Part shown: one piece after another, positions 15,785-24,410 of the stretch
Layout of the letters: every line of letters starts with the position of its first letter
How positions within the stretch are numbered: the stretch's first letter is position 1
Source: Enterococcus florum
GTDB taxonomy: Bacteria; Bacillota; Bacilli; Lactobacillales; Enterococcaceae
Assembly (NCBI RefSeq): GCF_004309355.1
Contig: NZ_BJCC01000037.1
Location: 1-57,067 of the forward strand
Direction: 5' to 3'
Length of the DNA stretch: 57,067 nucleotides
Position numbers and translations under genes: made by a program
Notes under the pieces: generated by a model
Told to the model about the DNA's origin: nothing
Databases searched by the model: none
The model's input: only the letters and a program-made list of their open reading frames with translations

Positions 15785-18445
15785 TTAAGCTTCCTCCGTC
15801 ATTTTTTTGCGGATCACCAATGGAAGAATTCCTTGGTTTTTCCAATAATCGATATCGGCTTGTGCATCGAACCTCAATTTAGCCTGGAAGTCGAGGGTGG
15901 TGCCGTCTTGTTTTATCGCCTGCACATTTACCAGCTGATTGATCGCAGGATTATCTGGCAGGTCGATCGAGAATGCTTCTTTTCCGGTGAATCCAAGAGT
16001 CTCGGCCGATTGTCCTTCCATGTACTCCAGTGGAACGATACCCATCATCACTAAGTTGCTGCGATGAATCCGTTCATAGCTTTCGGCTAAGACAGCTTTT
16101 ACTCCTAACAAGGAAGTTCCTTTTGCAGCCCAATCACGTGAAGAGCCCATGCCATAGTCTTTTCCTGTCAAGATGATCGTGCCAATGGCTTCTTGTTGAT
16201 ACAGCATCGCAGCATCGTAAATGCTCATTTGTTCTTCTGTAGGCCAATAAATGGTATAGCCGCCAGTGGTTTCAGGAGTCAATTGGTTTTGGATCCGAAT
16301 ATTGCCAAAGGTTCCGCGCATCATGACCTCATGATTTCCCCGACGAGAGCCGAAGGAATTGAAGTCCTTGTAATCCAATCCACGTTGTTTCAAATACTGT
16401 CCAGCAGGGGATTGCAAAGAAATATTTCCTGCTGGAGAGATATGGTCCGTCGTGACGGTGTCGCCGAATTTTGCCAAAACCTTCAAGTTGGTTAGTGAAG
16501 GCGGAGTGTCTAACGTTTTGGACAGCTTTTCGAAAAATGGCGGGTTGGCGATATACGTCGACTGGTCATCCCACTCATAAGTGGCTCCCTCGGAAGTTTC
16601 GATCGCATTCCAGCGTTCATTAGATTGGTAAACCCCTTCATACGCTTGTTGGAAGTCCTCAGGGTTTAGGTAGGTTTCAATGTACTGTTCAACTTCTTCA
16701 GGCGTCGGCCAAAGATCCTTTAAGAAAACTTCTTTGCCGGAAACTACCGCGATCGGCTCAACAGTGAGATCCTTAGTGATCGTCCCAGCTAAAGCATAAG
16801 CCACCACAAGAGGAGGCGAAGCCAAATAATTCGCTTTGATCAGTGGATGGATCCGGCCTTCAAAATTACGATTGCCAGAAAGCACTGCCGATACCACCAA
16901 ATCATTTTCTTGAATCGCTTCTTCCACCTGTTGATCCAACGGTCCGGAATTGCCGATACAAGTTGTACAGCCATACCCGACGATGTCAAAGCCAAGTGCA
17001 GCAAGCGGCTCCAGCAGGTTGCCATTTTCTAAATAGTTCGTGACGATTTTAGAGCCGGGAGCTAGCGATGTTTTGATCGTCGGAGCCACCTTCAGGCCAA
17101 GTGCTACAGCCTTTTTCGCTAATAGACCGGCTGCCACCATCACCGAAGGGTTACTGGTATTGGTACAGCTGGTGATTGCAGCCAAGGCCAAATCACCAGT
17201 AGCCAGCTCAAGCTCCTCGGAGACCTTGCCTGTTTTGCCGATCTCTTCATTAGATAGTCCGAAGCCTTGTGGTCCGCTCGGTTTCGTCAAGGAGGCTTCA
17301 AAGTTTGTTTTAACCTGATCTAACGGAATACGGTCTTGCGGCCGCTTTGGTCCAGCTAGAGAAGGCTTAACTTCTGACAAGTCTAATCGAATCACACGAG
17401 TATACGTCGGTGTCTCTGTTTCATCATAGAAAAGCTGGTTTTGTTTCGTATATGCTTCCACTAATTGGATTTGTGATTCGGAACGCCCAGTCAGACGTAA
17501 ATAGTTCAGCGTTTCTTCATCGATCGGACAAAATCCGCAAGTTGCGCCGTATTCTGGTGCCATATTAGCGATCGTCGCGCGATCAGAAAGACTTAAACTG
17601 CGGTAGCCTTTTCCAAAATATTCAACAAATTTTCCGACAACTTTTTCATTTCTCAGCAACTGGGTCAAATGCAGCGCAAGATCGGTTGCTGTGGTTTCTG
17701 TAGCCAATGTACCGATTAATTCAACGCCAATCACTTCGGGTGTCGGGAAGTAGGAAGCCTCTCCCAAGATCGCCGCTTCGGCTTCGATTCCGCCGACTCC
17801 CCAGCCTAATACGCCGAGGCCGTTGATCATCGTAGTATGAGAGTCCGTTCCTTCAAGCGAATCTGGGAACAACAGTTGCTCGCCATTTTTTTCCTGCGAC
17901 AGAATTACGTCAGATAAAAATTCCAGGTTGACTTGATGAATGATCCCGGTTTCCGGCGGTACCACTTCAAAGTTTTCAAAGGCTTGCTGAGCCCATTTTA
18001 GGAACTGATACCGTTCTTGGTTTCGCTCAAATTCTTTTTCGGTGTTGAAAGCCAAGCTTTCCTTCGTGCCGGCACAATCGACTTGGACCGAATGATCCAC
18101 CACAAGAGTAACCGGAATCTCAGGGTTAATATCCTCAGGCTTCCCGCCTAATGCGACAACGGCATCCCTCATGGCAGCCAGATCCACCACGGCAGGAACT
18201 CCAGTAAAATCCTGCAGGATCACACGAGACGGGCGAAAGGGAATGACCCCTTCCGGTGCTTGCGGCTGATAATTGACCAATGCTTCCAATGCGTCGTATT
18301 CCTGATGGCGAGCCAAGCTTTCTAGCAATACTCGAATGCTGTATGGGTAGTCAGCAACATCTTTTTGATAGGAAGACAAAATATGCTTTATATCAAAAAA
18401 TATGTATTGTTCGTCATTGACGATGATCTCTTTTTTCCAATCCAA
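15785..18445 (-). CDS. acnA: Aconitate hydratase (AcnA type)
   Basis: 886 residues if translation starts at the TTG at 18445, 8 nt after GGAGGG. The longer reading to 18526 has no ribosome binding site and crosses the promoter. Iron-sulfur ligands are present as [10 protein letters not shown] and [14 protein letters not shown], and the swivel domain ends with [10 protein letters not shown] and [10 protein letters not shown]. It interconverts citrate and isocitrate through a 4Fe-4S cluster; the IRP/AcnA-type architecture is complete. It is first in the acnA-icd operon and divergent from gltA. TTG initiation and the cluster both suggest controlled output. Confidence 0.93.
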   Translation of the reverse strand: MDWKKEIIVNDEQYIFFDIKHILSSYQKDVADYPYSIRVLLESLARHQEYDALEALVNYQPQAPEGVIPFRPSRVILQDFTGVPAVVDLAAMRDAVVALGGKPEDINPEIPVTLVVDHSVQVDCAGTKESLAFNTEKEFERNQERYQFLKWAQQAFENFEVVPPETGIIHQVNLEFLSDVILSQEKNGEQLLFPDSLEGTDSHTTMINGLGVLGWGVGGIEAEAAILGEASYFPTPEVIGVELIGTLATETTATDLALHLTQLLRNEKVVGKFVEYFGKGYRSLSLSDRATIANMAPEYGATCGFCPIDEETLNYLRLTGRSESQIQLVEAYTKQNQLFYDETETPTYTRVIRLDLSEVKPSLAGPKRPQDRIPLDQVKTNFEASLTKPSGPQGFGLSNEEIGKTGKVSEELELATGDLALAAITSCTNTSNPSVMVAAGLLAKKAVALGLKVAPTIKTSLAPGSKIVTNYLENGNLLEPLAALGFDIVGYGCTTCIGNSGPLDQQVEEAIQENDLVVSAVLSGNRNFEGRIHPLIKANYLASPPLVVAYALAGTITKDLTVEPIAVVSGKEVFLKDLWPTPEEVEQYIETYLNPEDFQQAYEGVYQSNERWNAIETSEGATYEWDDQSTYIANPPFFEKLSKTLDTPPSLTNLKVLAKFGDTVTTDHISPAGNISLQSPAGQYLKQRGLDYKDFNSFGSRRGNHEVMMRGTFGNIRIQNQLTPETTGGYTIYWPTEEQMSIYDAAMLYQQEAIGTIILTGKDYGMGSSRDWAAKGTSLLGVKAVLAESYERIHRSNLVMMGIVPLEYMEGQSAETLGFTGKEAFSIDLPDNPAINQLVNVQAIKQDGTTLDFQAKLRFDAQADIDYWKNQGILPLVIRKKMTEEA

Positions 18446-18493
18446 TCTACGATCCCTCCATAGTATGTTATCAATCAAAATCCGATTGGCTTT

Positions 18494-18522
18494 ATTATAC
18501 GAGGAAAGAAAAAGATTGTAAA
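18494..18522 (-). promoter_or_regulatory. acnA-icd promoter
   Basis: On the minus strand TTTACA, a 17-nt spacer, then TATAAT (complement of 18494-18499). Confidence 0.7.
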
Positions 18523-18558
18523 TCAAATTATTAAAAGTATTTCATTTTAAAATAATGG

Positions 18559-18567
18559 TGTTATAAT
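18559..18567 (+). promoter_or_regulatory. gltA promoter, extended -10
   Basis: TGTTATAAT is a TGn-extended -10 with no clear -35, 50 nt before the gltA start. The divergent acnA promoter is about 40 nt away, so one regulator could govern both. Confidence 0.55.
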
Positions 18568-18616
18568 GAAAAATGAGCCGGTAATACAACATAGAAATAG
18601 ATTGGAGGATACGAAT

Positions 18617-19963
18617 ATGCTAGATTTAAACAAAATGGCTGAGATTTGTCGGCAAGAAGATTACTTGGATTCTGCCCTATACATAAAGCATAATGTGAAC
18701 AAAGGCTTGCGGGATTTAAATGGGAAAGGCGTCCTGGCTGGTCTAACGAATATTTCGACAATCCATCCGCAAAAGGTTTTGGCTGACGATTTAATATCAC
18801 GCAGTGGGGAATTGCGTTATCGAGGGATCGATATCAATGAGTTAGTCAGGGGCTTTGTGTCGGAGGGCCGACTGGGTTTTGAGGAAGTCAGTTATCTGTT
18901 ATTATTTGGATCGCTGCCAAATCAAAAGCAGCTAGGAGAATTTATGGAGACGTTGGCGCAAAGACGAACACTTCCCACGAATTTTGTGAGAGATGTTATC
19001 ATGAAGGCGCCTTCGCATAACATTATGAATATGTTATCACGAAGCATTTTGACATTAGGTTGTTATGATCCAAAAGCAGATGATATTAGTATTGAAAATG
19101 TCTTGTCTCAATCTCTGTCCCTGATCAGCACCTTTCCAATGATCGCCGTCTACTCCTATCATGCTTACAACCATTATGCGAAGGGCGAGAGCATGTATAT
19201 CCACTTGCCATCTCCATCTTTGAGTACTGCAGAAACGATCCTGACGATGCTTCGTCCAGACAAGAAATACACCTTCCAAGAAGCCCAAACATTGGATATG
19301 GCACTTGTTCTGCACATGGAGCATGGGGGAGGGAATAACTCGACTTTCACAACGCGAGTCGTAACTTCAAGTGGTACAGATACGTATTCCACGATCGCAG
19401 CTGCTCTGGGTTCGCTCAAGGGACCAAAGCATGGCGGTGCCAATATCAAAGTTACTCAAATGATGGATGATCTGAAGGAGAACCTGACAGATATCAATGA
19501 TGAAAAGCAGATCGAGGATTATTTGGAACGAATTCTGAATAAAGAAGCCTTTGATCGCCAAGGGTTGATTTACGGAATGGGGCACGCAATCTATGCAGAG
19601 TCCGATCCGCGGGCAGAGATCTTCAAGCGCTACGTTGAGAAATTAGCGAGCGAAAAGGGTTCTTGTGCCGAGGCCGATTTCGAATTGTATCGCAAAGTAG
19701 AACGACTTGCACCAGAAGTGATCAAAAAGCATCGCAAGCTTTACAAAGGAGTTAGTGCCAATATCGATTTCTTCAGCGGCTTCGTTTACAACATGCTGGA
19801 CTTGCCGCAGGAATTGTATACACCAATGTTTGCGATCGCTCGGATCGTCGGCTGGTCTGCCCATCGGATCGAAGAATTAGTGAATGTCCAGAAAATCATT
19901 CGACCAGCCTACATGGAGGTCTCCGAGGAAGTAGATTATACAAATTTAGAAGATCGGAACTAG
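18617..19963 (+). CDS. gltA: Citrate synthase
   Basis: 448 residues of the citrate synthase family. The N-terminal segment (about 40-75) precedes the core. The acetyl-CoA and oxaloacetate-site regions are visible: HMEHGGGNNSTF, GSLKGPKHGGAN and YGMGHAIYAESDPRA, with the catalytic His in GMGHA and the Asp in the following helix region. It condenses oxaloacetate and acetyl-CoA. Length and C-terminal RIVGWSAHRIEE fit the longer Firmicute type; a 2-methylcitrate role is less likely given the acnA-icd neighbours. The start at 18617 has TTGGAGGAT upstream. It is divergent from acnA-icd. Confidence 0.9.
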   Translation: MLDLNKMAEICRQEDYLDSALYIKHNVNKGLRDLNGKGVLAGLTNISTIHPQKVLADDLISRSGELRYRGIDINELVRGFVSEGRLGFEEVSYLLLFGSLPNQKQLGEFMETLAQRRTLPTNFVRDVIMKAPSHNIMNMLSRSILTLGCYDPKADDISIENVLSQSLSLISTFPMIAVYSYHAYNHYAKGESMYIHLPSPSLSTAETILTMLRPDKKYTFQEAQTLDMALVLHMEHGGGNNSTFTTRVVTSSGTDTYSTIAAALGSLKGPKHGGANIKVTQMMDDLKENLTDINDEKQIEDYLERILNKEAFDRQGLIYGMGHAIYAESDPRAEIFKRYVEKLASEKGSCAEADFELYRKVERLAPEVIKKHRKLYKGVSANIDFFSGFVYNMLDLPQELYTPMFAIARIVGWSAHRIEELVNVQKIIRPAYMEVSEEVDYTNLEDRN

Positions 19964-19985
19964 TGCTGCGCGCACTAGTTTTTTT
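19958..19985 (+). terminator. gltA terminator
   Basis: Stem AACTAGTG/CACTAGTT with a T7 run; the gltA stop codon lies inside the stem. Confidence 0.8.
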
Positions 19986-19999
19986 GTTCGAGAGATAAG

Positions 20000-20031
20000 A
20001 AAAACGACCAATCGCAAAATTGGTCGTTTGT
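20000..20031 (-). terminator. nox terminator
   Basis: Stem AAACGACCAAT/ATTGGTCGTTT; read on minus, a T-rich tail follows. Confidence 0.75.
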
Positions 20032-20035
20032 TGTC

Positions 20036-21370
20036 TTACTCAGCGCTTAGTGCCGCCATCGTGATGTAGTTGTATGGCTGGTTGAAGTGCGGTAAGAAGA
20101 AGATATCCAATAGTTTCATTTTGTCGATCGTTACTTGTTCTTCGATCGCCAGTGAGAACATATGGATGCCCATAGCAATTTCCGCGGTCGTCGAAGCCAA
20201 TTGCGCTCCCACCACTCTGCGAGAGTCTTCTTCGTAAACAATTCGGATTTTCACTTTGTCATTTTCTTTCATAAATCCTGGTTTTTGCAGGTCTTCAAAC
20301 TCAGTGTATTTCACTCGCATGCCATTTTTCTCAGCGGTCTCCACAGAAACCCCCGTCGAAACCATGTTATACCCAAAGATCGAAATTCCGTTTGAACCTT
20401 GAACGCCTGTTGACTCTAGCGCGGTTCCGCCAATGTTATGAGCAGCTACGATCCCTGAGCGAACAGCGTTAGTCGCCAAAGCAATATACGTTGTATTTTG
20501 CAGCGCATTTGAGTAAATCGTCGCACAGTCGCCTACTGCGTAGACAGAGGAATCACTTGTTTGCTGATGACGATCCACGACATAAGCACCGTTAGCAAAT
20601 AATTCCAAATGTTCTTTGCCTAATTCATTGTTTGGCAAGAATCCGATTGCATTGATGACTAGGTCAACAGGGTATTCTCCTTTGTCCGTCACAATAGCTT
20701 CGACTTTATCCGTCCCTTTGTATTCGCGCGCTAGTTCATTGAAGTGAAGTTCAATCCCATGATCTGCCAACACTTTGTCCATATCATCTGTAAACCATTT
20801 GTCGTAATAGTTTGGCAATGAACGTGCTGCTGCATCAAAAAGCAAGACTTCCTTTCCGCGTCGTTTCGCGGCTTCAGCAATTTCCACACCGATATATCCT
20901 GCCCCGATCACTGCAACACTTTTGACTGAATCATCAGACAAAATGCCATCAACCGATTGACCATCCTGGAATCGCTTCAAGAAATGGATATTCTTGAGGT
21001 CTTTGCCAGGAACTTTTGGAGAAATAGGAACTGAACCAGTTGCTAGAATTACTTTATCATAAGATTCCACAAAGCGTTCGCCGTCTTTTGTAACTGCATG
21101 GACTTCTTTATTGGCAAAGTCCACACGTTCAACGGTCGTTTCCATCATGATCTTTGCACCTTTTGCTTCGAAATCCTCTTTTCTTGTATAGAAAAGTCCT
21201 TCATAAGAATCAATCTGACGACCTACCCAAAGCGCAGTCCCGCATCCTAAGTAACTCAAATTTGAGTTCCGATCGATCATCACGACTTCTTGGTCTTTGT
21301 AAGTATCTAATAACGTATTTGCTGCAGCAATCCCTGCGTGGTTTGCTCCGATAATCACTGTTTTTGGCAT
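20036..21370 (-). CDS. nox: NADH oxidase, H2O-forming
   Basis: 444 residues of the CoA-disulfide reductase/NADH oxidase flavoprotein family. The FAD site is VIIGANHAG (5-13), the redox-active cysteine is C43 in LSYLGCGTALWVG, the NADH site is VAVIGAGYIGVEIAEA, and a second FAD motif is VYAVGDCATIY. The C-terminal FLPHFNQPYNYITMAAL closely resembles streptococcal and lactobacillary Nox2, which reduces O2 to water with two NADH. A peroxidase of the Npr type is less likely on overall resemblance. ATG 21370 follows AGAGGA. In fermentative cocci it regenerates NAD in air. Its promoter carries a PerR/Fur-like palindrome. Confidence 0.88.
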   Translation of the reverse strand: MPKTVIIGANHAGIAAANTLLDTYKDQEVVMIDRNSNLSYLGCGTALWVGRQIDSYEGLFYTRKEDFEAKGAKIMMETTVERVDFANKEVHAVTKDGERFVESYDKVILATGSVPISPKVPGKDLKNIHFLKRFQDGQSVDGILSDDSVKSVAVIGAGYIGVEIAEAAKRRGKEVLLFDAAARSLPNYYDKWFTDDMDKVLADHGIELHFNELAREYKGTDKVEAIVTDKGEYPVDLVINAIGFLPNNELGKEHLELFANGAYVVDRHQQTSDSSVYAVGDCATIYSNALQNTTYIALATNAVRSGIVAAHNIGGTALESTGVQGSNGISIFGYNMVSTGVSVETAEKNGMRVKYTEFEDLQKPGFMKENDKVKIRIVYEEDSRRVVGAQLASTTAEIAMGIHMFSLAIEEQVTIDKMKLLDIFFLPHFNQPYNYITMAALSAE

Positions 21371-22045
21371 ATAAAAATTCCTCTCTTTCGATAAAAAAGT
21401 TTTTAAATTCATTTCATTGATTAGCACTTCACAAATCTAAATACTAACTCCCGTTAAACGTTTGATGCGCCTCCTTTGACTTAAAAGAACTAACGACAAA
21501 TTAAGATCCGATGGAAAATTCGCCTCGCTTTCCTAGTTGTTAAGCATGGTATCGCTCTCAGATACGATTATAGCAGAAAAACAAAACCATATTAAGAATA
21601 ATTCTAAAGATTTTCAAATATTGTAGATTCAACGATGATTTCTGAAAACTGTGAAATAAAATTCAGGTAATTGAGAATGTCTAGACATTGATTGAGAGTG
21701 TTAAAAATTTATACAAGATTATGGAAATAATTGATAATTCCCCTTTAAAAAAACACCTGTCGTTTATAAGCTGAAGGTTTTTTTCGCAAAATCACATAAA
21801 AACGATAGAATTGAAATTTATTATTGACGTTTGGTCAACTATGATCAATGCGCAGAGAAACAAAAGGTGACGGGGCTTAATGAAGAAAATGAACGAGTCG
21901 CTTAGAATTTTGTAGATTTCAATCACGCATCGAACCATTCATCCTATTTTATTAAAAACACAATTTTTTTTGAGATCACAAGCTATTTTTTAACTTTCCA
22001 CGTATAATAAAGATAAGATTGGACGCTGGAAAGGAAGGGAGAAGT
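21371..22045. other. 675-nt intergenic region between nox and a small gene
   Basis: The left third is the nox promoter and a leader of about 190 nt (minus strand). The middle is AT-rich with no convincing gene. At 21824-21838 a perfect palindrome TTGAC-N5-GTCAA stands alone. A weak ribosome binding site and an 11-codon frame (ATG at 21880, MKKMNESLRIL) follow it and end at once. The right end carries TATAAT at 22003-22008 for the small gene. Confidence 0.5.
21567..21607 (-). promoter_or_regulatory. nox promoter with PerR/Fur-like box
   Basis: TATAAT is the complement of 21567-21572. A palindromic box TTAGAATTATTCTTAA (complement of 21592-21607) covers the -35 position; it matches about 12 of 15 positions of the PerR consensus. 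Repression by a Fur-family protein is inferred. Confidence 0.4.
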
Positions 22046-22237
22046 ATGCTTAATCCATTTATCAATGCAGGGTTAGAAATCGCTTTGAAAGAGCTCTATC
22101 GTGACAAAGTAACAACAGAACAGCTTTACCCTACGACCGACATTCAAAAAGAACGTTTAATTGTTTACGTATACCCCGATCACCTGAAATTTGTTTTTGT
22201 GGACCAAGAGCAGGAAGCAGCGGAGCTTTTGGAATAA
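22046..22237 (+). CDS. Small conserved-looking hypothetical protein
   Basis: 63 residues: MLNPFINAGLEIALKELYRD, then QLYPTTDIQKERLIVYVYPD and HLKFVFVDQEQEAAELLE. It is soluble, with an N-terminal helix followed by alternating beta-like stretches. I do not recognise a family. A GGAAGGGAG precedes the ATG, and a -10 TATAAT lies at 22003-22008, so expression is plausible. It is followed by the very strong palindromic terminator shared with ssrA. Confidence 0.6.
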   Translation: MLNPFINAGLEIALKELYRDKVTTEQLYPTTDIQKERLIVYVYPDHLKFVFVDQEQEAAELLE

Positions 22238-22287
22238 CTGCCAACTATGTCCCTTTACTTTTAAAATCAAGGAATACTCTTAAACTA

Positions 22288-22333
22288 AAAAGGAGACGAA
22301 CAAGGTGAGATCTCACCTTGTTCGTCTCCTTTT
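22288..22333. terminator. Perfect 46-bp palindrome, bidirectional terminator
   Basis: The two arms meet at GAGA|TCTC with no unpaired loop, giving 23 complementary pairs bounded by A and T runs. It ends both the small gene (+) and tmRNA (-). Confidence 0.8.
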
Positions 22334-22341
22334 GTACAGAA

Positions 22342-22706
22342 TGGAGCCGGCGGGAGTCGAACCCGCGTCCAAACATCTTGCCACTTAAAAATCTACGCTC
22401 ATAGTCAACTCGATTGAAGTTTCGCGTGATCAGCTGCCGAGTGACAGGCGACTGATGTTGCTAGTCTGATGAGCTCTTCTCAACCTTGCAGACGGAAAGG
22501 TTGAGCGTATCCCACTTAGAATAGGACCCTTACCCGAGCACATGGGCGATACCGGGAGGATCTACGCTAACTGTTTTTAGGCAGCTAAAGCGTAAGAATA
22601 GTTGTTTTCTTTAGCAGTTATATTTAACTGTAACGTTTTAGCGTAGACGTAACCTACGAAGCGCAATTCAAGCTCAAACGATGCCTGTCGAATCCGTAAC
22701 GGCCCC
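22342..22706 (-). ncRNA. ssrA: Transfer-messenger RNA
   Basis: On the minus strand the 5' end GGGGCCGTTACGGATTCGAC pairs with the 3' end CCGGCTCC, making the tRNA-like acceptor stem, and CCA is encoded. The T-arm reads GGGTTCGACTCCC. The internal frame GCT AAA GAA AAC... gives the tag AKENNYSYALAA followed by TAA. With SmpB it rescues stalled ribosomes and tags the unfinished protein for degradation. The AxLAA ending is standard. The length of about 365 nt fits one-piece tmRNAs. Confidence 0.95.
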
Positions 22707-22776
22707 ATGATACAAGAAATTGTTGCAATAGATAGTATACCACTGCAACAATCAAAAAGTAAAGATGTATGTTTTT

Positions 22777-23544
22777 TTAAAGCAAGTTGAATTTCATTAA
22801 GGCTTTGATGATTCCATTTTCGGTATTTTTAGCAGTCACGTAATCTGCACACTCTAATACTTCAGGCAATCCATTTCCCATAGCGATCTTGGTATCACAG
22901 GAGTCAAATAAGCCTAAATCGTTGATCCCGTCGCCAAAAGCGAAGGTGGGAATATCCTGATACCCTAGAAATTCTTTGATGGCGTTGACGCCGTGTCCTT
23001 TGGTAACACCGGCATTGACCACATCTATGCAAAACGGTCCGTTTCGATAAAAGGTAAGTTCAGGAAAGGCCTTCTGGTATTGATGGTCGTTTTTATCAGA
23101 CAAGACCAGCATCATATTGGTTGGGTCTTCTTCGTAAGCGGAAGAATGAACATCCGGTATCTGAAGATTAAAATGAGCATAGGATTGTTTTACATACTCG
23201 CTCAATCCTGAAATATAAACATTGTCCTCGGACAAAAAGGCGACTTCCTCTTCTTGATGCTTGGCAAAGCCCATCAACCGTTTGCAAAGCAGGGGATCGA
23301 TTTTTTTTGATTGAACAATTGTCTGTCCAACCTTCGCCAGCATTCCATTCATGGTTACAGACGAATCAATATTGGCAGCCTGCTTAATCTCTTGAATTTC
23401 TGCCTCGCTGCGGCCTGTCGCAATGATCGGCAGGATCTTATTTTTTCTTAATTGAAGCATGGCCTCAGAAATGTCAGGCGTTACCTGTGAATGTTCATCC
23501 AACAGGGTTCCGTCCAGATCAAAAAAGGTGATTGCTTGATACAT
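22777..23544 (-). CDS. HAD-superfamily Cof-type phosphatase
   Basis: 255 residues. Motif I is FFDLDGTLLDE with the nucleophile D9 and acid D11. Motif II lies in IIATGRSEAEI. Motifs III/IV are KGHGVNAIKEFL and FGDGINDLGLFDSC, giving a complete HAD IIB (Cof) subfamily protein with its alpha/beta cap in the middle. Such enzymes dephosphorylate sugar phosphates or flavin/pyridoxal intermediates in the cytosol; the substrate is unpredictable. AAAGGAGTT precedes the ATG. A second, distinct Cof-type gene is at 42872. Confidence 0.85.
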   Translation of the reverse strand: MYQAITFFDLDGTLLDEHSQVTPDISEAMLQLRKNKILPIIATGRSEAEIQEIKQAANIDSSVTMNGMLAKVGQTIVQSKKIDPLLCKRLMGFAKHQEEEVAFLSEDNVYISGLSEYVKQSYAHFNLQIPDVHSSAYEEDPTNMMLVLSDKNDHQYQKAFPELTFYRNGPFCIDVVNAGVTKGHGVNAIKEFLGYQDIPTFAFGDGINDLGLFDSCDTKIAMGNGLPEVLECADYVTAKNTENGIIKALMKFNLL

Positions 23545-23690
23545 ATGTCAACTCCTTTGTCTTTTTTCTTATCTTAGCAATAATTGAAGAAAAAACAAAT
23601 ACTTATTGAAGATAATTGTAAGGTAATGGTTGAAAAAGCTGAATTAGAGTATACTAAGAGTTGAGAAATGTGCGATCGGAGGACGTATGA

Positions 23691-24410
23691 ATGAATATAT
23701 TAATGATTGAAGACAATGAATCAGTTTCAGAAATGATGCAAATGTTTTTTTTAAATGAAGGCTGGGAAGCGACCTTTAAATACGACGGAAAAGAAGGCTT
23801 GGATGCATTTAAGGCAGAGCCTGAAAAGTGGGATATGATCACATTGGATTTGAATCTGCCTAGTATGGATGGAATGGAAGTGGGCCGTGAGATTCGAAAG
23901 ATATCCAACACCGTGCCGATTATTATGCTGACCGCCAGAGATTCCGAGAGTGATCAAGTGATTGGCCTGGAAATGGGTGCAGACGACTATGTGACGAAGC
24001 CTTTCTCACCATTGACCTTGATCGCGAGGATTAAGGCACTTCATCGCCGCAGTGAACTGGCCATGGAGCAACAGGACCAAACAGAGAAGCCGGGGGAATA
24101 TGACATTCAAACAGAGCATTTCAAAATGAATCTTAAAACCCGCGAGGCTTATTTAGATGAACAGCCAATCGACGGATTGACACCCAAAGAGTTTGACCTG
24201 CTGTACACGATGGCTAAAAAACCTCGCCAAGTCTTCACTCGAGAGCAGCTGCTGGAAATGGTGTGGGACTATCAATATTTTGGCGATGAACGAACTGTGG
24301 ACGCTCATATCAAAAAGCTGCGCCAAAAAATCGAAAAGGTTGGGCCCCAGGTGATCCAAACAGTTTGGGGTGTTGGCTACAAATTCGATGATTCCGGAGT
24401 AGGCAAATGA
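23691..24410 (+). CDS. OmpR-family response regulator
   Basis: 239 residues. The receiver domain (1-120) has the acidic pocket E7 D8, phosphorylation site D53 in TLDLNLPSMDG and the lysine in YVTKPFSP. A winged-helix DNA-binding domain (about 140-236) ends with VIQTVWGVGYKFDD. GGAGG is 8 nt before the ATG; the out-of-frame ATG at 23687 is not used. The stop overlaps the sensor kinase start by 4 nt, so the two genes are translationally coupled. The opening MNILMIEDNESVSEMM defines a specific lactic-acid-bacteria subgroup, but I cannot name its regulon. Confidence 0.9.
   Translation: MNILMIEDNESVSEMMQMFFLNEGWEATFKYDGKEGLDAFKAEPEKWDMITLDLNLPSMDGMEVGREIRKISNTVPIIMLTARDSESDQVIGLEMGADDYVTKPFSPLTLIARIKALHRRSELAMEQQDQTEKPGEYDIQTEHFKMNLKTREAYLDEQPIDGLTPKEFDLLYTMAKKPRQVFTREQLLEMVWDYQYFGDERTVDAHIKKLRQKIEKVGPQVIQTVWGVGYKFDDSGVGK

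Noticed and set aside
18446-18526. 27-residue upstream extension of AcnA
   Set aside because: It would include the acnA promoter and leader; the TTG at 18445 has a perfectly spaced ribosome binding site.
20036-21370. NADH peroxidase (npr) instead of NADH oxidase
   Set aside because: Overall sequence, especially the C-terminal FLPHFNQPYNYITMAAL, is much nearer to H2O-forming oxidases of streptococci.
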